A program made the position numbers and the translations under genes. The notes beneath the pieces were generated by a model. It worked only from the letters and a program-made list of their open reading frames with translations, searched no databases and had not been told where the DNA came from. From contig JAHBSK010000008.1 in the NCBI GenBank assembly GCA_019639175.1, forward strand, positions 62,001 through 126,000: a stretch of 64,000 nucleotides of DNA, given 5' to 3'. The DNA comes from Acidobacteriota bacterium (lineage in GTDB: Bacteria; Acidobacteriota; Blastocatellia; Pyrinomonadales; Pyrinomonadaceae). Positions 36,824-46,107 of the stretch are shown piece by piece; positions within the stretch are counted from its first letter, which is position 1; every line of letters begins with the position of its first letter.

Positions 36824-38947
36824 ATGCTTAGACGATCTTGTGTATTTACGCTTATCCTGTCGCTTTTGGCTCCGGCTGTATTGGCTCAAACACGATATAC
36901 TTACCCGCCTGCCAAAAAGGTGGAACAGGTCGATGATTATCACGGCACAAAGGTCGCCGACCCGTATCGCTGGCTGGAAGACACAGGATCTGAAGATTCG
37001 CAGGCCTGGATCGAGGCTCAGAACAAGCTTGCTGATTCCTATTTCGCTTCCATATCGGAGCGTGACGCCTTGCGCAAACGCCTGACAGAAATATGGGACT
37101 ACGAACGCATCTCCGCTCCGTCAAAGATCACTGACGGGTTTTACATATACTCAAGGAACGACGGACTGCAAAACCAGAGTGTTCTTTACCGGGCGAAATC
37201 GATAGACGATCCGGGAACGGTCTTTTTTGATCCAAACAAGCTTTCTGATGACGGAACGGCCGCCTTGAGCGGTTCGTCATTTACTAAGGATGGAAAATTG
37301 TGGGCGTACGGTGTTGCCCGTTCGGGTTCTGACCGCACCGAGTGGCGGATATTGGATACCGAGACAGGCGAGCATCTGGCAGACGCTCTGCCGCCAAACC
37401 GTCAGGGCGGTGTTGCGTGGCTGGCGGACAATTCAGGGTTCTTTTATCAGCGTTACCCCGCACCCGAGGCCGGTGCCGAACTTCGCGCCGCCAACCGTTT
37501 TCCCAAAATATATTTTCACAAACTCGGAACGCCTGTCTCTGATGACAAGGTGATCTACGAACGGCCCGATGACGGCGAACTGACCTCAGGCGGCCTCGTC
37601 ACCGAGGATGGAAAATGGTATGTGATATTTACTTCTAAAGGAACCCAGCGGATGAACGAGGTTCATTTCAAGGAACTGACAAAACCTGACGCCCCGATAA
37701 TTCCGCTTATTTCAGATCGCGAGAACAGTTGGTCGTTTGTCGGCAACGACGGCCCGGTGTTCTATTTCCGCACCGACAAGGACGCCGAACGCGGCAAACT
37801 TGTCAGTGTGAATGTGCTGGCAAGGAATCGCATTTGGAAGGACGTGATACCTCACGGCAAAGACACCCTGAACGGCGTGCAGATGATAAACAACCAGTTT
37901 GTCGCCAATTATCTGAAAGACGCTTATACGAACATCCGCATTTACGACAAGCAAGGCAAACACGTTCGTGACGTTGAACTTCCCGGCATCGGCTCGGCAG
38001 GCGGTTTTGGCGGCAAACAGGACGCGACCGAAACGTTTTACACTTTTTCGAGCTTCAATGCTCCGCCGACCATCTATCATTACGATCTGAAAGCAGGTAA
38101 AAGCAAGGTCTTTCGTAAAACTCCCGTAAAGTTTGACGGTTCGCAATATGAGGTCAGGCAGGTTTTCTTCAACAGCAAGGACGGTACCCGCGTCCCGATG
38201 TTCATCTCTCATAAAAAAGGGCTGAAACTTGACGGTTCGAACCCGACGATCCTTTACGGTTACGGCGGCTTTAACATTTCCATGACACCCGGTTTTTCGG
38301 TCACGCGTGCCGTCTGGATGGAAATGGGCGGCATCTACGCTGTCGCAAACATTCGCGGCGGCGCGGAATATGGCAAGGAATGGTGGGCGAACGGCGCCGT
38401 GCTGAAAAAGCAGAACACCTTTGACGATTTCATCGCTGCCGGAGAGTTTCTGATAAAGAACAAATACACCAGCACACCAAAACTTGCGATACAGGGCGGT
38501 TCAAATGGCGGCCTGCTTGTCGGAGCGGCGCTGAATCAGCGGCCTGATCTTTTCGGTGCGGCTCTGCCCGCCGTCGGCGTGATGGACATGGTCAGATTCA
38601 CCGAATTTACCGTTGGCGCGTTCTGGAAATCCGATTACGGCGACCCGGATGATCCAAAGGAGTTTGCGGCTCTTTACGCATATTCACCGCTTCACAATAT
38701 CAAAGCGGGAACAAAGTATCCGCCGACACTCGTAACAACCTCCGATCACGACGACCGTGTCTTCCCTGCTCACAGCTTTAAATACGCGGCGGCTCTTCAG
38801 GCTGCTCAGGCGGGCGAAGCTCCGATCCTTATCCGGGTAGAGACAAAGGCCGGCCACGGAGCAGGCAAACCAACCACCAAACAGATCGAGGAACAAACGG
38901 ACATTTACGGCTTTCTGATAAAGAGTTTGGGAATGCCCCTCAAATAA
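36824..38947 (+). CDS. Secreted prolyl oligopeptidase (S9A family)
   Basis: 707 residues. A signal peptide (CVFTLILSLLAPAVLA) is followed by YPPAKKVEQVDDYHGTKVADPYRWLED, the S9A N-terminus (here cut into two motifs: KVADPYRWLED and the preceding lead). The beta-propeller fills about 80-420 and the alpha/beta-hydrolase domain has YGYGGFNISMTPGFS. The triad is Ser560 in GGSNGGLL, an Asp in DHDDRVFPAHSF and His678 in GHGAGKPT. It cuts after proline in short peptides, here in the periplasm or outside. A strong terminator follows at 38977. Confidence 0.94.
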   Translation: MLRRSCVFTLILSLLAPAVLAQTRYTYPPAKKVEQVDDYHGTKVADPYRWLEDTGSEDSQAWIEAQNKLADSYFASISERDALRKRLTEIWDYERISAPSKITDGFYIYSRNDGLQNQSVLYRAKSIDDPGTVFFDPNKLSDDGTAALSGSSFTKDGKLWAYGVARSGSDRTEWRILDTETGEHLADALPPNRQGGVAWLADNSGFFYQRYPAPEAGAELRAANRFPKIYFHKLGTPVSDDKVIYERPDDGELTSGGLVTEDGKWYVIFTSKGTQRMNEVHFKELTKPDAPIIPLISDRENSWSFVGNDGPVFYFRTDKDAERGKLVSVNVLARNRIWKDVIPHGKDTLNGVQMINNQFVANYLKDAYTNIRIYDKQGKHVRDVELPGIGSAGGFGGKQDATETFYTFSSFNAPPTIYHYDLKAGKSKVFRKTPVKFDGSQYEVRQVFFNSKDGTRVPMFISHKKGLKLDGSNPTILYGYGGFNISMTPGFSVTRAVWMEMGGIYAVANIRGGAEYGKEWWANGAVLKKQNTFDDFIAAGEFLIKNKYTSTPKLAIQGGSNGGLLVGAALNQRPDLFGAALPAVGVMDMVRFTEFTVGAFWKSDYGDPDDPKEFAALYAYSPLHNIKAGTKYPPTLVTTSDHDDRVFPAHSFKYAAALQAAQAGEAPILIRVETKAGHGAGKPTTKQIEEQTDIYGFLIKSLGMPLK

Positions 38948-38976
38948 CCTCTCGAAAAAAAGCGTAAGCAAAATGC

Positions 38977-39027
38977 AGAAAGGCTGTATGAAAAGTTGAG
39001 AACTTTCACACAGCCTTTCTTTTTTTC
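38977..39027 (+). terminator. Terminator after prolyl oligopeptidase
   Basis: An 11-bp stem (AGAAAGGCTGT with ACAGCCTTTCT), with a further internal stem (AAAGTT / AACTTT), followed by a T-run. It lies 30 bp past the stop codon. Confidence 0.85.
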
Positions 39028-39062
39028 GGAAATCGAACGGCCGTATTTCCGACCTCCGGCTT

Positions 39063-39090
39063 AGGACTCAGGACTTAAGACTTTGAACTT
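39063..39090. repeat. Degenerate heptamer array before the PBP gene end
   Basis: Four 7-bp units: aggactc, aggactt, aagactt, tgaactt. They lie in the spacer between convergent genes and belong to the 7-bp-period family seen in other spacers. Confidence 0.5.
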
Positions 39091-39092
39091 AT

Positions 39093-41906
39093 TCAGTGAA
39101 TATTGCAATAAAACCGCGGTTCCAAACCTGATCCGAAGGTCGCCATTCGTTTGATCGGACACGAATCCTTTGACTTCTGGCCGCTCTGCGGACATATCGA
39201 GACCACAATATTTTCCAGAGCCTTTGCCTTCGAATCATTTGCCTGTCCTGACTTCGGCGGCAAAGGCGGCGGAGAACCCTCGACGTTTTCTACCCACGGT
39301 TCGATCTTGTTGGTTCCCTGTGGATCGCTGTCCGTCGCGAGACGTTCGATCTCTTCCTCGTCCAGAAGTTTCCGGTTGGGAATGGTTCCGCTGATAAAAA
39401 GCTCTGTCCTCCGGAACTGCGGCGGAACTTCGGTCACGTAGATCTCGACCTTTTCCGGCATCTCTTCGACGGCCCAATCGGGGTCTTCCGGTTCAACATC
39501 TTCCGGTGTTGGCGTTGCGGTCGGCGTAGCGGAAACGGAGACTGATTCGGAGCCGTCCAGTTCTCTAACCAATGCACCGTTGCGTATGTCGATCTCGGCT
39601 TTTCTTATGCCCGACGGCATCATCCAGTCGCCGTTCCATTCAGGATGCAGGCTCAGGGCCTCCTTCATAAAATCGGCCCAGATCGGCATTGCCGACTCAG
39701 ACCCTGTCATTCCCAGATCATCGTTGTTGTCAAACCCGACATACACGACCGTGACCAGTTCCGGCGTAAATCCGGCAAACCAGCCGTCACGCGATGTGCC
39801 GGTCTTTCCCGCCACGGCAACCTTGCCGGGATCGTTCTTAAAGCCCCATCCGCGAAGCTGTGCGGCCGTTCCGCGATTGACGATATCCTTCATAATGTCG
39901 TTCATTATGTATGCCACATCGGGGCGAATGACCGTCTGCCTGTCGGGAACCGACGCCACACGCGTGCTGCCGTCGCCGCGTGTGATCTTCGTTATCGGCC
40001 TCGGCATAACGCGGTCGCCGAGGTTGGCAAACGCCGTATAAGCCGTCGCCACCTGAAGCGGCGTCGCCTCGGCTGTTCCGAGAGCCATCGAAGGATATGC
40101 CTTTTCGACCTTTGGCATTCCCGCCCTTGCGGCGAGGTTCATTATCCTGCCGACGTTCACCTGCATTGCCAGATCGACCGTCACCGTGTTCTTGCTTTTT
40201 ACAAGTGCATCGCGAAGCGTTATCTCCTGATTTGAAAAATAGTCGCCGTAATTGTTCGGAGCATAGCTGTCACGGCCTGACGTGAATATCTTTTTCTCGT
40301 CCTTCAATACCGTCGCGGCGGTGAATATCCGCGAGGCAGGCTCGTATGCGGAATTTATCGCGGCGGCATAGACGAAAGGCTTGAATACCGAACCGGGCTG
40401 CCGCATCGCGCTTGTCGCACGATTAAACTGATTTTGCTGATAATTGCGTCCGCCTACCATCGCAACGATCTCGCCCGTTTTTGGACGGATCGCGACCAGG
40501 GCAGCGTTCAGATTTCCCGGCTCCTTTTTCTTGTAGTATTTCTCCAGCTTTTCCAATCGGCTCGCCACCGTTTGATACGCTATCCGCTGAAGATCGGGGT
40601 CGATCGACGTGTAAACCCGCAGATGCTGCAATGCTTCGGGGTCGCTGATGATCTTCGGCAATTCGTCAACTATATGCTGCGAAAAATACGGCATTCCCTG
40701 AAGGTCGTCGCGGGCCGAGACCTCTTTCAGTTCCAGCTTTACCGCTCTCGCCTCGGCGTGTTCCCGCGGTGTGATCGCTTCTGCCTCAAGCATCGAATCA
40801 AGTATCTGATTTCTTCTTTCCTCGACGCGTTCGGTGTTTTTGTAAGGGTTATAACGGTTCGGGCTTCGCAAGATGCCCGCCAGAAAAGCAGCCTCCGGCA
40901 AGCTCAACTGTGAAACATCTTTGCCAAAATAGGCACTTGCGGCCTCACCGACGCCGTAGATCGAAACGCCCGTCTGCTGTCCCAGATAGACCTGATTTGC
41001 GTACAGCGTGAATATCTCTTCCTTGCTCAGCCGCGTCTCCAGTATCACCGACATATAGGCTTCTGTCAGTTTTCTCTTATACGTGGCCTCATTGGTAAGC
41101 AGCAGGTTTTTGACAAGCTGCTGCGTGATAGACGATCCGCCCTGATTTGCCAGCGGCGAGTTTTCCTCGCCGTCATAACGCTGCCAGACGGCGCGAGCGA
41201 TTCCGCGAAAATTCACGCCCCAATGCTCAAAAAATGCTCTGTCTTCGGTAACGGTTATCGCCTTGATAAGATGCGGCGGCAGGTCGGCAAAATTGACGGT
41301 CTTGCGGCGTCCGTCGCCTTCTCGGGCGATGGTGCTTAGCATCTTTGGTTCCAGCAGTGCCGTTGCCCGCTCGGCCCCTAAACCGAGGTCAAGTATCGTG
41401 TTCACGGACTTGCCGTCTTCATTAAAGCTGACGGAAAGATCAGGAAATGCTTTTTCTCCGTCGATCACCGCCGTGTAGCCGGGTTCTATCAACAGGTTAC
41501 GGCTGCTTACAGAATAACGGCTTCGGGCAGGGTCGGCCTTGTCGCTCTTTTGTATGTATCCTGCCGAGCGAAGATATTCTATAAGCTCCGGCAATGAGAT
41601 CCGTTCACCGGCGCGAAGCGTTTTTGGCGCGGAATATATTCCTGCGGACGGCGTGAAGACCTCGCCGCTCAGTAATCTCCGGTCTATGTCATCAGAAAAC
41701 TGGAACCAGAAATAGGTCAGCGTCAAAAATGCCGTTACAAGCAATATCCCCGCAAGCGAAAACGTCCACGCGTTAAAGAACCAGCCCAAAACACGCCTGA
41801 ATCGCGAACGAGGCGGTTTTTTATATGTGCCGACACGTCGCGTTTTGACCCATGCCTTTGGCGGGTGTTTGCTCCTCGTGCTTTTTTTGTGTTCGGGATA
41901 CTGCAT
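39093..41906 (-). CDS. Class A penicillin-binding protein (PBP1-type)
   Basis: 937-residue bifunctional peptidoglycan synthase. A basic cytosolic tail and one membrane helix (WTFSLAGILLVTAFLTLTYF) precede a PBP1B-type UB2H-like region, then the glycosyltransferase domain (VTEDRAFFEHWG with Glu219, GGSSITQQLVKNLLL, GQQTGVSIYG). The transpeptidase domain has Ser506 and Lys509 in PGSVFKPF, SKN in KSKNTVTVD, and KTGTS (Lys701). A C-terminal tail of about 150 residues is Pro/Glu/Ser-rich with two cysteine pairs near the end (VSICPQSG, DSCPIKR) and is not part of the enzyme core. Divergent from the epimerase gene. Confidence 0.94.
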   Translation of the reverse strand: MQYPEHKKSTRSKHPPKAWVKTRRVGTYKKPPRSRFRRVLGWFFNAWTFSLAGILLVTAFLTLTYFWFQFSDDIDRRLLSGEVFTPSAGIYSAPKTLRAGERISLPELIEYLRSAGYIQKSDKADPARSRYSVSSRNLLIEPGYTAVIDGEKAFPDLSVSFNEDGKSVNTILDLGLGAERATALLEPKMLSTIAREGDGRRKTVNFADLPPHLIKAITVTEDRAFFEHWGVNFRGIARAVWQRYDGEENSPLANQGGSSITQQLVKNLLLTNEATYKRKLTEAYMSVILETRLSKEEIFTLYANQVYLGQQTGVSIYGVGEAASAYFGKDVSQLSLPEAAFLAGILRSPNRYNPYKNTERVEERRNQILDSMLEAEAITPREHAEARAVKLELKEVSARDDLQGMPYFSQHIVDELPKIISDPEALQHLRVYTSIDPDLQRIAYQTVASRLEKLEKYYKKKEPGNLNAALVAIRPKTGEIVAMVGGRNYQQNQFNRATSAMRQPGSVFKPFVYAAAINSAYEPASRIFTAATVLKDEKKIFTSGRDSYAPNNYGDYFSNQEITLRDALVKSKNTVTVDLAMQVNVGRIMNLAARAGMPKVEKAYPSMALGTAEATPLQVATAYTAFANLGDRVMPRPITKITRGDGSTRVASVPDRQTVIRPDVAYIMNDIMKDIVNRGTAAQLRGWGFKNDPGKVAVAGKTGTSRDGWFAGFTPELVTVVYVGFDNNDDLGMTGSESAMPIWADFMKEALSLHPEWNGDWMMPSGIRKAEIDIRNGALVRELDGSESVSVSATPTATPTPEDVEPEDPDWAVEEMPEKVEIYVTEVPPQFRRTELFISGTIPNRKLLDEEEIERLATDSDPQGTNKIEPWVENVEGSPPPLPPKSGQANDSKAKALENIVVSICPQSGQKSKDSCPIKRMATFGSGLEPRFYCNIH

Positions 41907-42004
41907 TTTTGCGAGCCGCAGAGATTTAGTGAGGTTTCTGTTTTTGGCGGTTGCCCTGTAAAATTTTAATGTTTTAACAGGTTTGTGTCTAGCATTTAGT
42001 TTTT

Positions 42005-42859
42005 ATGAAGATACTCGTCACCGGCGGCAGCGGTTATTTGGGCAAACATCTGGTCTCGTATTTTGGGGCAAACGACCTGTCTCGACGCTCCGGGCTGGAT
42101 GTTCTCAGCACGTCAGATGCCTTTGCAGCGTCGGAATATGACGTCGTTATCCATCTGGCCGCCAGAATGGACAGGTCGCACGAAACGGCAGATGAAACAT
42201 TTCAGACCAACGTCCACGGCACGATAAACCTGCTTCAGGCAATGCGGCGGGACTCTGTTTTCATTTTTGCCTCGACCAAGGACGTTTACGGCCGCTTTGC
42301 CGGAGCGTATAGTGAAGTTTCCGAAGAATGTCAGACCGCTTATGCGGGCCAGTCGCCGCTGGAATGGTCAAAGCTGATAGCCGAGCGTTATGTGGAATAT
42401 TATGCCCATCAGAACGGCCTTCGTTCCTGCATATTTCGGCTTTCCAATATCGTCGCTCCGCCGAGCAAAGGCAACGTGCCGGGATTTATCGGACATTATG
42501 CGGAAGGCATCGCCACCGGAAAAAAACTGAGGCTGCCTGGCGGCGGACGCCCTCGCCGCGACCTTCTGCACGTCGATGACCTCGCCAAAGCGTGCGAGGC
42601 GTTTACGGGGTCGATAATTCGCCATGGCCTGTATAACCTCGGCGGCGGCGTTCGCAACTCGTTCACGCTTGCCGAACTTGTTGAAAAGATCGAAACCTTG
42701 TCCGGTAAAAAAGCTGTGATCGACAAAGAGCCTTTGCCCGATCCCGTACCGATGAACTATGTCACCGACGTTTCGCTTGTGCGGACGGAACTCGATTGGG
42801 AGCCATCCATCAGCATTGATGAAGCACTTGAAAGCCTGTTGACCACGACAGATAAATGA
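42005..42859 (+). CDS. NAD-dependent epimerase/dehydratase family protein
   Basis: 284-residue extended SDR. The nucleotide-binding motif is VTGGSGYLGKHLV, and the second-half pattern RRDLLHVDDLAKA is typical of sugar-nucleotide epimerases. The catalytic YxxxK is altered: SPLEWSK has Leu119 where Tyr is expected, with Lys123 kept. FASTKDVYG retains the Ser/Thr of the active site. It overlaps waaF by four bases (ATGA) and heads the waaF-gmhB operon, so a role in LPS or glycan sugar supply is likely. Whether it is catalytically active is open. Confidence 0.85.
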   Translation: MKILVTGGSGYLGKHLVSYFGANDLSRRSGLDVLSTSDAFAASEYDVVIHLAARMDRSHETADETFQTNVHGTINLLQAMRRDSVFIFASTKDVYGRFAGAYSEVSEECQTAYAGQSPLEWSKLIAERYVEYYAHQNGLRSCIFRLSNIVAPPSKGNVPGFIGHYAEGIATGKKLRLPGGGRPRRDLLHVDDLAKACEAFTGSIIRHGLYNLGGGVRNSFTLAELVEKIETLSGKKAVIDKEPLPDPVPMNYVTDVSLVRTELDWEPSISIDEALESLLTTTDK

Positions 42860-43896
42860 AGATCCTCGTTCGCGGCACAAACTGGATAGGCGACGCCGTC
42901 ATGACCATTCCGGCCATGCGTGAACTGAGGCGTGTTTTTCCTGATGCACACATCGCGCTCCATACAAGGTCCTGGGCGGAAGGCATTTTCCGCGATGCGG
43001 ATTTTATTGATGAGATTATCGCTTTTGATAAAGAGTCCGGCCTTAACGAAATTGTCGGCGAGACAAAACGTATCGGACACAGACATTTTGATCTTGGCAT
43101 AATTTTTCCAAACTCATATCGCTCCGCTGCACTGGCAAAGATCGCCAATATAAAACGCAGGTTCGGTTATGCAAAAGAAGGGCGCCGTTTTCTTTTGACC
43201 GATCCTGTCCGAATACCGGAATGGAAAAACTCCCGCCACGAGGTCTTTTATTATCTAAACCTCATCGCAGAGGCCGAACAAAGAATGCTCGGCACAAATA
43301 CGGTCACGGAGCGCGAGCCTGACATCTCGCTCAATATTTCCGATGAACGCCGAACCGATGCCCGCATTCTTCTGGAAAATGCCGGATGTGACATGAGTAA
43401 ACCGCTGATCGGTTTTGGGCCGGGTTCTACCAATTCGATGGCGAAACGCTGGCCCGCCAAAAATTTCGCTGCTCTTGCCGATATGCTTACAAACGATCAG
43501 AAGGCGAATATTATCCTGATGGGTTCTTCATCCGAAAAGGATGTAGCGGAAAACGTTTCGCGTCTTGCCGAAACTCCGGTGTTCGATCTTTCGGGAGCGA
43601 CGACGCTGGCCGAGGCCGCCGCAATACTCGCTGAAATGGATATGTTCATCTCAAACGACATGGGCCTGGCTCATCTGGCCGCCGCAGCGGGAACGCCTGT
43701 CTATGTCCTGTTCGGCCCGACAGATCCGGTGACGACACGCCCTTTTGCCGAAAACGCGACGGTGATCCGCGAACCTGTTGAATGTTCGCCCTGTATGCTT
43801 CGCGACTGTCCGATAGACCATAGATGCATGACGCGGATGACGCCGGAACGGGTTTTTGATATGGTCATAGACAGGCCGAGAGAAAAAGGCCGTTAG
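42856..43896 (+). CDS. waaF: Lipopolysaccharide heptosyltransferase II-like (WaaF)
   Basis: 346-residue GT9 glycosyltransferase that adds the second heptose to LPS core. The start LVRGTNWIGDAVMTIPAM matches WaaF, as does GFGPGSTNSMAKRWPAKNFA. The nucleotide-sugar binding end has FISNDMGLAHLAAAAGTP and LFGPTDPVTTRP. Its start overlaps the epimerase stop. GmhB, which makes a precursor of its ADP-heptose donor, lies 11 bases downstream. Confidence 0.93.
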   Translation: MKILVRGTNWIGDAVMTIPAMRELRRVFPDAHIALHTRSWAEGIFRDADFIDEIIAFDKESGLNEIVGETKRIGHRHFDLGIIFPNSYRSAALAKIANIKRRFGYAKEGRRFLLTDPVRIPEWKNSRHEVFYYLNLIAEAEQRMLGTNTVTEREPDISLNISDERRTDARILLENAGCDMSKPLIGFGPGSTNSMAKRWPAKNFAALADMLTNDQKANIILMGSSSEKDVAENVSRLAETPVFDLSGATTLAEAAAILAEMDMFISNDMGLAHLAAAAGTPVYVLFGPTDPVTTRPFAENATVIREPVECSPCMLRDCPIDHRCMTRMTPERVFDMVIDRPREKGR

Positions 43897-43907
43897 ATTC
43901 TGCTGCT

Positions 43908-44492
43908 ATGTCATATCCTGTGAATAAAGCCGCGTTCATTGACCGCGACGGCACGCTCATCGAAGAGGTGAACTTCCTTTCCAGATTGGAAGATCTGCAG
44001 ATCTTTCCTTTCACATTAAAAGCTCTTACCGTGCTTCGCGAGAACGGATTCAAGATCCACGTCGTGACAAATCAATCCGGCATCGGCCGAGGCATCTATA
44101 CTGAACAGGACATGCACGCGATACATCAGCAAATGACCGCCGATCTGCCGGGACTGATCGATTCATTCCATTTCTGTCCGCACCTGCCCGATGCGGGCTG
44201 TCGCTGCCGAAAGCCGAACACCGGCATGATCGATGAAGCAAGCGCCGGTTATACGCTGGACAGGCAAAATTCGTGGATGATAGGCGACAAATATCTGGAT
44301 GTGGAAACGGGAAAGAATGCCGGTATCCGCTCGGCTCTGGTAAGGACCGGATATGGAGAAAGAACGGCTGATACCGACCACGGGGCCGATGTCACAGGCC
44401 GAAATCTGCTTGAAGCGGTCGAGATGATCGTCGGCGAAACGGTCAAACCGCCTCTGTCGGCTGCTGTTTCGCAAGCGGAAGGCGAACAATAA
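43908..44492 (+). CDS. gmhB: D-glycero-beta-D-manno-heptose 1,7-bisphosphate 7-phosphatase GmhB
   Basis: 194-residue HAD-superfamily phosphatase of ADP-heptose synthesis. The nucleophile motif is FIDRDGTLIEEV, the second motif VVTNQSGIGRG, the zinc loop CPHLPDAGCRCRKP and the last motif MIGDKYLDVETG. Third gene of the epimerase-waaF-gmhB operon. Its last 50 bases overlap the end of the convergent CHASE3 kinase gene. Histidinol phosphatase or another HAD-III substrate is possible, but the neighbours favour heptose. Confidence 0.92.
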   Translation: MSYPVNKAAFIDRDGTLIEEVNFLSRLEDLQIFPFTLKALTVLRENGFKIHVVTNQSGIGRGIYTEQDMHAIHQQMTADLPGLIDSFHFCPHLPDAGCRCRKPNTGMIDEASAGYTLDRQNSWMIGDKYLDVETGKNAGIRSALVRTGYGERTADTDHGADVTGRNLLEAVEMIVGETVKPPLSAAVSQAEGEQ

Positions 44493-45954
44493 ATACGGCT
44501 CCCTTGTCTTCGCCCTCGCTGTGGGCGCTGACCGTGCCGCCGTGAAGTTCAACAAGATTTCTGACTATCGCCAGGCCGAGTCCAAGGCCGCCGTTGTTCT
44601 TTTCGTTACCGATCTCCTGCCGAAAGCGTTCAAAAACAAGCGGAAGAAATTCCGCACTGATGCCGACGCCGCTGTCGCGGACGGACACCTCGGCGTCTTT
44701 TCCGTCCGGCGATATGTCTATCTCCACATTGCCGCCTTCCGGTGTGAATTTGACCGCATTGGTCAAAAGATTGGTGAATATCTGCTCCATTCTGCCCCGG
44801 TCGCCCTGAACGAACGCGACACCCGGCCCGACGTTGTCGTTCATCCGCATTGTTATGCTCTTTGCTTCAGCCGAAGGCAGGGTGCTCTCATACGCATGGC
44901 CGACTATATCTGACAGATCTATTTCAACGGTCTCTATCTGCACCTTGCCCGAGATTATTCTGGCTACATCCAAAAGATCCTCGATCAGGCGGTTCTGCGT
45001 TTCAGAATTTTTTATGATCGTCTTGACCGCTTTTGCCGACTGCCTGTCATCCAGCGATCCGCTCTTCATCATTCTGGCCCATCCTAAGATCGAATTCAGC
45101 GGCGTCCGCAGTTCATGCGAAACCGAGGCCATGAACTCATCCCTCAGCCGGTTGGCGATCTCGACCTCTTCCCTTGCCTTTGTTTCGTTTCGCAAAAGCT
45201 TTTCCTTTTCGGCTGCTGCCTGTATAAGGCTCTCATTGACACGGCGAAGCTCGTCCGTGCGGCGGTCAACGGTCTTTTCAAGGTCGCGGTTCGTTTCACG
45301 GAGCTTGTCCTCGGCGGCGGCGCGCTTTCGCCCCTCGTGCCAGACCATGAAGTTCGCCACACCCAATGACGCGGCGCCTGCCAGACTGGTGACGATCAGT
45401 ATCCAGACCGTCCAGTAAAGGCCGTTCTCGAGCGATCTTCCCTTTGAACGGAGGCTTTCGGCCTCGCGGTTCTTCATCGTATCGGTCGATGCCCTGATGG
45501 CATCCAGCAGCGAGCGCGTGTCGCGTATCGAAACATCAATGTCCCTTGCTTCCGGCCCCAACTGTTTTCGACGGTCGATCTTCTGGCCGGTCACTTCCCA
45601 AAAATTGCCCAGTATCAGTTCCAGTTTATGCAGTTCCTCGATCTGTGTCGCATCATCGCCGATCAGCGTCCGCAGTTCGGTCATGTTCCCGTTGGCCCTT
45701 GTTTTCGCCTTGTTGTAGAGGTCAACATAGGTGCCGTTGCCCGTCGTGACGAAAGCCCTGACCTCGGCCTCGGCGTCGAGCGAGACGGCCATCGTGTTCT
45801 CCAGATAAAAAATAACGCCCTGAGACTTTTTCTCCCATTCGATGGCTTCCTGCATCGACACCGTGTTCTGGTAGAATACAAATCCGACCGCCGCCATCAT
45901 CAAAAAGACGAAGAACAGAATGATCGGCAGTTTTCTTTCGAACGTAAGTTTCAT
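44443..45954 (-). CDS. CHASE3-domain sensor histidine kinase
   Basis: About 503 residues from ATG 45954 (MKLTFERKLPIILFFVF); an upstream ATG at 45972 adds six residues. Two membrane helices bracket an extracytoplasmic CHASE3-like helical sensor (about 40-175, with VRAFVTTGNGTYVDLYN). A coiled coil leads to a HisKA domain with His in SHELRTPLNSILGWARMM and an HATPase domain (NLLTNAVKFTPEGG, GVGISAEFLPLVFERF, GGLGLGLAIVRNLVELHGG). No response regulator adjoins it directly. The signal is unknown. Confidence 0.9.
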   Translation of the reverse strand: MKLTFERKLPIILFFVFLMMAAVGFVFYQNTVSMQEAIEWEKKSQGVIFYLENTMAVSLDAEAEVRAFVTTGNGTYVDLYNKAKTRANGNMTELRTLIGDDATQIEELHKLELILGNFWEVTGQKIDRRKQLGPEARDIDVSIRDTRSLLDAIRASTDTMKNREAESLRSKGRSLENGLYWTVWILIVTSLAGAASLGVANFMVWHEGRKRAAAEDKLRETNRDLEKTVDRRTDELRRVNESLIQAAAEKEKLLRNETKAREEVEIANRLRDEFMASVSHELRTPLNSILGWARMMKSGSLDDRQSAKAVKTIIKNSETQNRLIEDLLDVARIISGKVQIETVEIDLSDIVGHAYESTLPSAEAKSITMRMNDNVGPGVAFVQGDRGRMEQIFTNLLTNAVKFTPEGGNVEIDISPDGKDAEVSVRDSGVGISAEFLPLVFERFRQEIGNEKNNGGLGLGLAIVRNLVELHGGTVSAHSEGEDKGAVFIVRLPLAKQQPTEAV

Positions 45955-46107
45955 CAAATATGCGGCGGGCAATTAGGAAACGCGAAGAAACACAGAGCCT
46001 TTCAGCCCGCTATCAGGGCGGATGCAGCTTGTGTTACTTTAATCGATAGCCGTTCCTGACGCTGTCGCGGCGGAAACGCTTCGGCTTGGGGGCCAAAGAA
46101 TAGTTTA

